Origin: Spirodela intermedia
Lineage: Eukaryota > Streptophyta > Magnoliopsida > Alismatales > Araceae
Reading direction: 5' to 3'
NCBI GenBank assembly: GCA_902729315.2
Contig: LR746272.1
Coordinates: forward strand, 9,542,327 to 9,606,326
DNA: 64,000 bases
Position numbers and translations under genes: made by a program. Below are positions 1 through 9,800 of the stretch, piece by piece (within the stretch, counting starts at the first letter, position 1; every line of letters begins with the position of its first letter). The notes under the pieces are model-generated. The model was given only the letters and a program-made list of their open reading frames with translations. It made no database searches and had not been told where the DNA came from.

Positions 1-2010
1 TTGACAAGTTTTCAGCTCGATAATCCATTAAATTATGTTTCCTCCAAAAACTTACTCGTGGGAACCGTAAAGGAAGAAGATCATCAAGGCAATGAACGGA
101 CCAGAAAGAAACGGAAAACTCAGGGCCTACACTAACCAGCCAATCACAGCGTCCGACATGGTCATCCTGAGGATAATTTGATGAAAAACACTGCTCAGAG
201 CCTTCACTGTTTGAAAACGTGCCCCAAATTTCTGTTGCCCAAGATACGAATATATCTTGCCCAATAACCCCTTTTAAGCAATGATTTATTTCAATTACTG
301 CAATTACATGGAAGGATTGTCTCGTGGACTTCTGATGACTAACATCCTTGGAACATTTTTGACTCCCACCACTGTCAATCTCACTCCATAATCTTACAGC
401 ACCATCCAAGCAGCAGGTCAGAAGCACATTCCTTCGTGAGTGTGTGAAATCTTTCTTTGATAGTGGCCTCCATTGAATCATCGAAACAGGTTGAGTATGG
501 TACAATTCGACTTTCACAACCTGAGATCCACCCTCTCCGAAAAACACAAAAACTTTCTGGCTGATCTCTTGGGAAGGAGGTGAGCGTTCTGACTTTTCTG
601 TAAAACAAGAATAGCCTGAATGATGCGCTACTGTTGCTACAGGGTCGTTTGTTGACCATGTTGTTGAAACAAGAGTTTGCGCAACGGAAAATTGTGATTT
701 CCATGACATTTTCCATGATGAGTCTTCCTTTTTCCATGAGACCACACCATTACCAACAACAATCAAACCATCGCCAGATTTTGTCCATTCAATGGCTTCC
801 ACACTAAATGAATGTACAAGGACAGCTATCTGCCTCCAACGCAGAGACGCTGAAAAAGAGATAATGGAACAACAATAACGCAAAAGTTAACCTCAGAACA
901 TGAAAAAGAGATAATAGAACAACAATAACGCATAATTTAACCTCAGACCTTGAAAAAGAGGTAATAGAACAACAATAACGCATAATTTAACCTGAAGGTA
1001 AAACAATGACTACTCGTCCCTTCAACATTATATGAATTGGCGGGGATTGTATAATTCGACATCAACTAAACTGCATAAACCGAAAGTATTTTATTGCCCA
1101 ATTCCATATCATGTATACATATATACTTTGGGAATCAAAATGATTCCACATAGTTCATTTATGTTTATCTGAACTTAAATAACTTGATACGTGAAAGAAT
1201 ATAAGTAATCATTATACAATCCAGCGAATTAAAAAATTATTAGCAAAATATACAGTTTTAAGGTTCAAAAACCAATTATGATTCTCGATGTTCATGCTAC
1301 ATTAGAAAAAATGTCACACGGGATCCAATGTTCAATTATGTTAAGCAATGATTCTACATTTCAAAAAACAAAAAAGAAAATAGTCCGGGAAAATGAAGCG
1401 GGAAACAAATCGAATTCGAGCACAAAACCATGGAAAATATATATTCTTGGGATTTACTACATTGTGCGCTAGAGCCTCATCGCAATGAACGAAATTCAAA
1501 ATGTTCAATCGAGAGCAAAGATTGCTCAGAGAGAAAATCGGACTTCGCGTGGACATATCTAGAACACCTCGGCTTACCTCGCCCATATGGGAAATCCGGG
1601 TAATATACGAAGACAGAGTCGCCCAATCCAGCGGCAACCACACCGCCCGACGGCTGTGAGTGGCACCAAGCCACCGCCTTCATCACTGGAGAACCGTCCC
1701 CAGCAGCAGCCCGTGAAGGCAACCGCAAGGAAGGCTCTATCACTTGCTTGAGGAACGGTTCGATGAGAGTCTTCTCTCGCGACGTAGGGGAAGGATAGTG
1801 GGAAATTACGAGGAGCGAAGAAGCACCATACGCGATCCATGAGAATCCTCCGAAGTCGTGAAGCCAGTCGATGGCTGACTCCCAGCGGTTGGGCACGGGG
1901 GGGACTATCTGACCTCTGATGAGTTCCAGTGGCGACCCCTCTGACAGCTCTTCATTCCCGGAGGGTACTGCCTCCCCATCGGATCTCCCTCCCCCGCTCG
2001 CCTGAGGCAT
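1..2010 (-). CDS. Rav1/DMXL-like WD40 protein (RAVE complex), 5' part
   Basis: This is the 5' end of a large WD40 protein of the Rav1/DmX-like family. In yeast and animals the family belongs to the RAVE/rabconnectin complex, which assembles the vacuolar H+-ATPase. Exon 1 is 1578-2010 and ends at a GAG|GTAAG donor; exon 2 starts at 849 after CTCTTTTTCAG and runs off the left edge. Exon 1 contains IDWLHDFGGFSWIAYGASSL. Exon 2 contains a WD-repeat stretch ending LTCCLDGAVRLWSE, then DIFVSWATEIWG and HCLDDLLPLRFPRVSFW, all as I remember them from plant DMXL proteins. The chosen start at 2010 has A at -3; an in-frame ATG at 2049 would add 13 residues. Intron 1 carries a 3x50-bp tandem repeat at its 3' end. 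The rest of the gene lies outside the window. Family assignment is firm; the V-ATPase role in plants is inferred from the family. Confidence 0.88.
851..1000. repeat. Three tandem 50-bp repeats at an intron 3' end
   Basis: Three consecutive 50-bp units start at 851, 901 and 951, each beginning TGAAAAAGAG and containing AACAACAATAACGCA. The first unit directly adjoins exon 2 of the DMXL-like gene, and its reverse complement supplies the polypyrimidine tract and AG used as splice acceptor. The other two units carry the same tract, but the AG is changed or shifted. Confidence 0.9.
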
Positions 2011-2049
2011 CTTGTCTCCGTTTCCCACTCCTGGGGTAACAGGGAGCAT

Positions 2050-3236
2050 GAGTAGATACGTGACAACAAATTTCAATAAAACCCCTCTAAAAGATCACAC
2101 TATAGTAGAAAACCTACCACAACCACATATGACACCGTTTCGAGTTGACCGCAGTTGAAGAGGAAAAATTGACGGGCTGTCGCTGTTAACTAATCTGTTC
2201 TGGACTTATTAAACGAAGGTCCTTAACGGAAGGACTATTTCATTTAAGTCCTTTATGTACTTTCTTGGTATATTAAAATGTATAAAAAAATCGTTAAAAT
2301 GGTTCTTAGATCAACGAATTATAAAAAAATTATTCTCGACTAAATTTGTGGGATATTGGATAATATTTGCCTCGTCCCCTTCCTCGCATGTTCTAAGCCC
2401 CATGTGGATCACTTCTTTGGGAGGCGACGATCGACGGTTACTTATTTGCGACGTAGATTCTCATCGACAGCGATCCGACGATGATCCAATCGGCTCACTG
2501 ATAGAGAAGTCAACGTTGACTCTTTAAGTCTTTTCCAGGGAGGGTATATGGGCTCGGGGAGCGGGGGGGATGTCCCGGAGAGTATACAGCAGCTCAGTCG
2601 GTCTCTGCCCAGGACTGGAGAATCTGGGCTGTCAGCTGCCGGCTCCGGTCTTCCACGTGTCTCTCCAGCTAGAAGACGGTGCATGCGCCGCCATAGATGG
2701 ATGAGGTATTTTGTTGACTCCGGCAGGCTTTGGTTGGTCAAACTTCTAGATCCATGCAGAAGGTCTCCTCGGAAGCAGCAGATGCGACTCCCTCCTCGCC
2801 GTCAATCCTCTTCCCGGGGCTAACTTGGCAAGTCCGCAGGTTCCATTCGTCCCAGCTTAACCCCTAATGAGCAGATTTGAGAGGTGTAAGTTGACATCAA
2901 AAGTTAGAGGAAGAGATGACGAAGGGCCATGGAAGCCATGAAACTCCGTCTTCCTGCGAGGTTTATCAAAGATTTGATCCACTGAAGCCATGGAACTCCG
3001 ACCTCTGTGTGCAGTTACTAGTCTCTACCTCGTCTCCTGGGTGTGGGTTTTCTTTTGGGTCTTTGAATTTATTTTTTTTAAGCCGTGATCGTAGAATGCA
3101 ATATTTTTGCGTTCTGCAGTGTGTTCAACGAGGTACATAAATGGGACGATTTCAGTAGTTCCAAGGATACTGTGAACAATGGGATGAACTAAGACCCCCC
3201 GGCTGGTTGAATTGTTCACAAAGAGCAAAAGGTTGA

Positions 3237-3278
<42 letters not shown>

Positions 3279-3663
3279 GGCGAGAATATAATTCTGATAC
3301 TTTTTTGACCTTCAAGATATGGTCAACGTCAGCTCATATGGCATCGGCCTCATTACGATGATATTTACCAGACAAAGTTGTGGCAGTTTAGACTATCCAA
3401 GCCGTTTTGACGACTGATTCCTGGTGGATTTTAATGAGACGGTTACGTGGAATCCTGCTAAAAAACAACCGTTAATGGAGATAATCGTAACCTACTAAAT
3501 GCCAAGGATTCCCATTCACTCCAATCGGTACACGCCTGAAAAGATTCATGGTTGACTGAACCGAGCATGCCTGAAACGAGATCCCCTCTCTCGTCTTCCA
3601 AACGGATTACGATACGGGGAGGTGAATGAGGAAGCACAAGGATTGACGTTGACCCCCTCTCCG
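2050..3663. other. Intergenic: DMXL-like 5' flank to SWEET 3' flank
   Basis: I found no convincing gene here. Open frames at 2442-2741 (-) and 2548-2823 (+) overlap on opposite strands, are Arg/Ser/Pro-rich, and match nothing I know. The stretch 2255-2360 is AT-rich. A near-repeat of about 19 bp (GAAGCCATGRAACTCCG) occurs near 2932 and 2985. The DMXL-like promoter should lie just right of 2010. Confidence 0.5.
3236..3280. repeat. Compound (GT)n-(GA)n microsatellite
   Basis: A (GT)n run passes directly into a (GA)n run. It lies in intergenic DNA and generates an artefactual Ser-Leu/Thr-His open frame on the minus strand. Confidence 0.95.
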
Positions 3664-4003
3664 TTGAATCGCAGGAATCATTCGTCTAGAACAACAGACC
3701 ATGAATGAGACCCCTAGGAGCTCCTCCCTTCTCGCGGCTTTGGCCCAGAGCATGCAGATAGGATAAGAGGAAAAGACAGATTTTGGGAGGGGGAATGGGG
3801 GGTGGTCACCAGTTCTTGTCGCCTTTGAATCGCAGCAAGCATTAATCGAGAACAACAGACCATGAATGAGGTGAAACCAGGGCTCGACTCTACCCGTAGG
3901 AGCTCCTCCCTTCTTTCGGCTTTCGCCCAGAACATGCAGAAAGGATAAGAGGAAAAGATAGATTTTGGGAGGGGGGATGGAGGGTGGTCGCCAGTTCTTA
4001 TCG
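3664..4003. repeat. Tandem duplication of about 161 bp beside the SWEET gene
   Basis: Unit A (3664-3824) and unit B (3825-4003) both start TTGAATCGCAG. Both run through AACAACAGACCATGAATGAG, GGAGCTCCTCCCTTCT and GGATAAGAGGAAAAGA to CCAGTTCTT. Unit B has about 24 extra bases after ATGAATGAG. The pair ends about 30 bp from the SWEET stop codon, so it probably lies within or beside that gene's 3' UTR. Confidence 0.85.
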
Positions 4004-4033
4004 ATGTTCCACCGATCTTAAGCATGGGGGATT

Positions 4034-5710
4034 TCACATCTCGCGAATCTCCGGCGGGGGGAGGTGGCCATTCTCGGGAGCGTGCCTGATCTTGCCGGAG
4101 TCCCCGTTAATGACGAGCTCGGTCATGCCCATCGCAGCCTTGCGCCTTCTCTCCTCCATCTGCTTCTTTGTGGACTTGTAGTAGAACGCGTAGAGCGCCA
4201 ACTGGCAGACTGCGAAGAGCACCCCGAGACCATTGGGGATCTGCAGAGATCGTGGAGGCAAGAGAAGATATCATCAGCTCTTCTTCTTCTTCTTCTTCTT
4301 CTTCTTCTCCTTTCAGGGGAGATCAGTGGTGGAAGGATCTGCGACGAGGGTGCAGATTGCTCACGGTGATGTAGAGGTCGAAGCGGATGAGGGCGTAGGA
4401 TGTCCAGCAGACTCCATTGAGGAAGGAGGCCAAGGAGAGGGAGAGAGGCATGTACTCCACGCTCTTCGTCCTGATCACCAGTTTCTGCAAATAAAGATGA
4501 AAGACATCGATCTGGTCAGTGTGAAGAGCCATGCAGTGGTTCGGTCTTTCCGATGTCCTCGATGCAGTTAATTCCCACGTTAATATTCCTCGACTCTGCA
4601 AGATTTTCCGAGGCCCGCTTGCGAGTACGCGATCGCCATTTGTCAGGCCAAATCTGCCCCTTTTGGGAGTGTAATGGAGACCAAGGGTAGACCGGAAATA
4701 TGCACCTGTCGTCTCTGTGTTTACCTAAAACTCGGGCGTAGGGATGTTAACGCAAATTTTCTATCTTTAGAAAGAAATCATCTACTCCTGTGGTCAACAA
4801 ATCATCTCCCTTCACGTTTCTGAGGCAGCCAGATGCCCTAAAAGCTCGCATCATCTTCTTCGTATTGTGATTATATGCTAAACTCGAAGAGATCTAGAGA
4901 GAAATATGTCAGCAACAGATCTATGAGGGAGAGAGAGAGAGAGAGAGAAATAGAGCGGGGGGGGAGTGCTTTCCAAGAAGAAATTGTGAACTATATATAT
5001 ATACGTGATCCAGTGAGAAGGAAAAGGTGAAGGGAGGAGCTGAGAGGAATACGAACCATGATGGAGAGTGGGGCAACGTACATCATCGTCCCGAAGAAGA
5101 CGCAGAAGGTTCCGACGATGAGGGAACGGCGGCCGTAGGTGTGAGCAAGGGTAAGGACGAAGACCGCCACCGCCACGACGAAGGCGACCTCGACCAGTAG
5201 CATGACGAGCACCCGCAGCCGCGTCCTCCCCTGCGAGTACAAGAGGAAGAGCAGCACGTAGGTGAGCTCTATTACGAGCCCCGCCCCGTTGATGGTGATG
5301 ACCAGAATGCTGTGGGGGTGCACCCACGGCAGCCCGTACACCACCCACAGCATGCAGTTGAGAAGGGTGGCCAGGTACGGTATGGCCGAGAACTGCTCCA
5401 CCGATTTCTTCTTGCATATGGTGACGAAGGTCGGCCTGTCGACCCACAGCGAAAGAGAGAGAGAGAGTCAGTAGTTCGTTCGCGAGAAACACAGAGGTCG
5501 GCTGGGGGAGAAGGGAAGATGTCGGCGATGATGCTTACACGGGCGACAAGAACAGCCCCAGCGCTATCACATTACCTGCGGTAAAAGTAAGAGGAAGCAT
5601 GATCTCAGAGGAGCATGGAGATACCGCCATCGGAGAAATCCAAGTGAACGAAGAGATCTCCACTCACCTATGATCCCGACCACTGTCCTCACAGCGTCTG
5701 CAGAAACCAT
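4034..5710 (-). CDS. SWEET4: SWEET sugar transporter, clade II (SWEET4-like)
   Basis: This encodes a seven-helix SWEET facilitator of 261 residues, which moves sugars (mostly hexoses in clade II) across the plasma membrane. The model joins 5668-5710, 5539-5575, 5057-5435, 4365-4484 and 4034-4240. The junctions restore [25 protein letters not shown] and RFDLYITIPNGLG, which are hallmark SWEET segments, and all phases fit. Two MtN3/saliva repeats are visible, one spanning [11 protein letters not shown] to the [17 protein letters not shown] segment and one around [13 protein letters not shown] and [16 protein letters not shown]. The wording is closest to rice SWEET4 as I remember it. The 37-nt and 120-nt exons have the usual SWEET sizes, but the 379-nt exon equals the usual 217 + 162, so one ancestral intron is missing. 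The polar tail ([14 protein letters not shown] onward) is cytosolic. Clade is confident; orthology to SWEET4 is moderate. Confidence 0.93.
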
Positions 5711-5797
5711 GGCTGCCCGAGCTTGAGGAAGCTACTCTGCAGGGAGGAGGGGGGTAGAGGAGCTCCTGGGGGGTGGAGTCCTGGCTGAGAAGGGCCG

Positions 5798-5805
5798 TTT
5801 AAATA
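5798..5805 (-). promoter_or_regulatory. Possible TATA box of the SWEET gene
   Basis: The minus strand reads CTATTTAAA about 90 bp upstream of the SWEET ATG, followed upstream by a long CT-rich tract (5817-5877). Position and sequence suit a plant TATA element, but there is no transcript evidence. Confidence 0.5.
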
Positions 5806-5810
5806 GAAGA

Positions 5811-6654
5811 GCAATCCTCACTCTCTCCTCTATCTATCCTCTCTACTCTCTCTCCCTCTCTCACTCTCTCTCTCGTATATCCGGAGCCTTAAAATCCGGT
5901 TGGGTACGAGTAAGACGGGGATAGGGAGTCCGTAGATTAGTTAGAACACATGGAGGAAGGCGGCGTTAATGTGGAGCGCGGTGGGCACGGCCTTCAACAC
6001 ATCCCACAGCCCTAGCGCCACCGCCCCCTCCCCTTCCCTTTACAGATTCCGGGTCTCCCATCGCAGTCATTCCCTCGCCCGCCACGCCATCTTCCGTCCT
6101 CAATCTGCGTTACGGCCCTTATCCTCCGCCATTAATACCCCCCCTCGCGACGCCCTTCCAGGTTTCAGTCCCTTCCCTGGTCGGCGGATAGAAAGGTGAA
6201 GTCGGTGGCGCAAAAGAATGGAGACGCGGATGGGGAACTCGGGCGCCAGCGCCGCCGTTGCACCGCCGCGTGCCCCCCCTCTCTCTCTCTCTCTCTCTTC
6301 CCACGAAAATGTTGTTCTGCTCCTACCTTGTCACGCAGGGGCCAAGCGTTTCAGCCGCAGCTGGGAGGTACCATTACTGCGCCGAGAGGGTTGACCGCCG
6401 TGTTTCTACAAACGGTCATGTATTGACGAAGACCGAGGGCGCGCGGCCAACGACCGGACGGGTCCGGCCAATCGGTCGCAGCGACTTTGACTAGACCCGA
6501 CTCAGGCCCTAGAAATCGCACTGAACGCGCGCAGAAAGCGACAAGTGGCACAGTTTCTCGGGGCTCCCGCCCGAGCAAAAGATTGACGCGCACTCCAAGG
6601 CCGTCAGCCCTCTGCCAGCTCGTGAATCACCTTGGCTGGTGCCGAAATCACAAC

Positions 6655-6690
<36 letters not shown>

Positions 6691-6836
6691 GTCTATGTCA
6701 ATCAATGGAACAATCCAACAGGTGGATCGGGGGGGGGGGGGGGGCAACTCTTGGGCTGTTCTGATCGATTCCACCCACCGAATCTTAGAAATCTTGCGAA
6801 TGGATCATAAGCTCCATAGAGTGATGAACCCTCCTC
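5811..6836. other. Intergenic, GC-rich, with CT and G homopolymer tracts
   Basis: This lies between the 5' end of the SWEET gene and the 3' end of the KH gene. It holds CT microsatellites at about 6277-6298 and 6659-6687, and a run of 13 G at 6730-6742. A plus-strand open frame at 5969-6199 starts MWSAVGTAFNTSHS and is rich in Ser, Arg and Pro like an organellar targeting peptide. It ends at a possible donor (GAAAG|GTGAAG) with no following exon found. I do not call it a gene. Confidence 0.5.
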
Positions 6837-9800
6837 TCAGATTACCATTGACTGTGGCTCCTGATCGACGGGAGCTGCATGGAGTTTTGTACAATAAAAA
6901 GTAGGGGGTGAACGCCGCATCTGGTGCATGCCGACTGGCGCATTGGATCGTTGACCCTCCTCACAGCGCTGAAAAGAAGGGCAGAGGTAAAGTCAGGGAT
7001 TGGATAAGGGAAAGATCCAGGAGGGGCAAATGGCTTACTACTATTCTGGGTAAAAAAAGAAAAAACTTACTGCTCAAGATAAATCCCTGGAGCAGGCTCT
7101 GGGCTCTCTCGGCCTGCTCAGGGCTTCCACATATTTGGACAACTCTGCCGGCCTGCTCGGGTCGACCTTCGATCAGGCTGAGCTTGGCCCCCGACATCTA
7201 TTCAAGAGGATCCGTTGAAGGCCCCTCGTCAATGAAGCACAATATATCCATATTTATGTATAGAGAGAGGGAGAGAGAAAGAAGTAATTTCCAAAACGTT
7301 GATGTTTTCATTCAAATTCAATATTCCGTCTGATCGAAAAACGATGACCTAATTAATAAATTATGGTTTTCAACAAAAAAGATTGATTTTTTTTCTAGAG
7401 AGAGAAAGGGCATCTAGATTTCACCTCGCCGATCTGTGCCAGCTTGTGTCCCGATCTCATTATCAGGCTCGGAACAGCCTGCTCGGGTATGGAAACTTCC
7501 AGGGTCTTCTGAGCCGGAGGAGCCGCGGTGGATCTGATGAATGCGATGGATCAAGTGGGCAAGTTAAGGTGGGAAAGGTTTCGATAAACAGAGGGAAATC
7601 AGGCGTGCAGCTTCACCTGGCCTGTCCCGTTTTCTGCTGCTCCTCTTCATGAACCTGGCCTTCTTCTTTATGCTCCAGGGATCCGTTTCCGCAGGGCACC
7701 GCATCCTGGCATCCGAAATGAAATCTCCTTGACCTCATCCGCATAATAAATGATATATAGACCATAAATCGATGATGTAGACTAGCTAAAATAATCAGGT
7801 GCAAAGGCCCATGATCTTCTCTTCCAAGACCACTACCCCATGAACCTGATCGAGAAATTCTTCTCAAGGTTTAATAAATATCTGATGAGTGCCATAGAGT
7901 TGGCATGCAATCTACCAGATCCCCGGGTCAAACCACCTGGATAATCTAGGTATTCGCTGTCAAAACGTGCAGATTCAATAATATCAATACAATAATTTTG
8001 TACCCTTGTGAGAGGCCGAACAAAGTCAGGGCTGCAGTACGCACTAGCACAATAAACAATATCAGAAGAACCATATGTATAAATATTTATGAATTAAAAA
8101 AAATCTTCATAACCTAAATGTTCTGAGGCAACAAAAGGGGACAATTTTCACAAGGGAGATAGTGTGGCATCTTAAAGTAATCAAAGAAGATCTATTTCCC
8201 CAAGAAACAGCCCAGTAATGTAAATCACTTTAGAGACGACAAAAATGGCAACCCGCTACGCGTTGACCAAAGGGAGCCAGGTGCGGACAAGTCTTGTTTC
8301 ATCCTCACAGGTCCTAGGATTTTGCTTTCCGGCACTAACCCACCAAAGAGGTGTGGCCATTCGGGGAAGCTACCGGGCTTGAGAGAGATGATATGGATAA
8401 ATAGTAGCTCATTCCCTGGTGGTGTTCGCCATGGCAGTCTTGGGTATAATCTGAGTGTCAACTGACAATAACAGCCATATTGTCATGTTTTTTTGGGCAA
8501 GGGATGATGTTTCGGATTGGCAATCCTCTCCAACTTGAGGAATATTGCCCTTGACTGAAAGAGTTTGCAGCAGCTTCTCACGCACTCTGTAACCACCCAC
8601 AAACGGCCACACTCTCTGTTAAGCAACTCTCCAGTCGCAAAATTCCATTGTTCTTCTCATCCCAAATCTCCCATGCATGAGAAGCCCCGATGCATCTCGA
8701 CTACTTCTGATCCACTGATTATGCCCACATGTCACATTTTCCCCCATACACAGGTGGTATGATACTGCATGCATATTTTTGCTAGCAAGAACTACCAGAA
8801 ATAGTTCCAATGATAAACCCAGCATTCTTTTATTTCTCTTGAGGCCATATACTTGTCATAAATCTTGCTTGACAAAGGCAATTCTGAGGTCCAAATTGGC
8901 AATAAACTTGATTTTCAATAGAAATTGACACCCGATTTCCAAGTTATTTCAATTAATTTGTTAGGATATTCAAAATGTCCTCAGCAATCCTTATAATCTC
9001 AACTCGACTATTTTTCTAAAGAAGAAAAAAAAGGTGGAGAGCACGAAGCCCGCTGGTCTGCATAAACGGTGTGCTTACAGCCAATGGATTTCAAAGCGGT
9101 ACCTAACAGGAATCAAATCCATCAGATGCTGTCAATGTGGCGAGATGATCCAAGAATTCCTTCAGGTGAATTTGGTGCCCGGGTGAGCACTGAAGCAACG
9201 CTTACTTTCAGTAGGCCTCAAAAGTAGCCCCCCCCCCCACCCCCAAAAAAAAAAGTAAAAATAGAGAGAATGATAGAGAGGATTTCAGAGATTGCAAAGA
9301 TGAAAAAAAACGAGGGATGGAGGGAAAAGCACTAAGGAATCACATCAAAGAGTAGGGCCAGTTGGAAGAGACCGCAAAGGGAAGTGGAAAAGCAAGTATT
9401 ACAGTCAATAATTAGAACTTGGACCGATTAATTAAACTTTCAACTCGTAATCGGAAGACAGTAATGAGCTGAACGAGAGCTGAAGTGGTGAGGAAAGATC
9501 ATGGGTGTACCTCTTCAAACATTGCCCATAATTTATATTTTTTTCATGCTAATTGCACTGGAGAAGTTTAGAAAGCCTAATACTAAATTTGTCAAGTGTC
9601 CATGGGAAGCTTCAAGACTGCTCTCTAGTCGTAGAAGCTCAGTTCACCGCAATTGGCACAATTTTCTTTATTATTCAGAAATGAACAAACAGATATTTCA
9701 ACTCTGTCCCATCTAAAGTTAATAAGATTTTTAATTCTGTCTGAAGGACAATTCACTTCGTGTAGGAAGCAGATCATAGAACTTTGACCAAATCCTGAAA

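Noticed and set aside
2010-2076. Upstream extension of the DMXL-like protein
   Set aside because: The extension to 2076 begins at a non-ATG codon. The ATG at 2049 has a weak context, so 2010 is preferred, though 2049 is not excluded.
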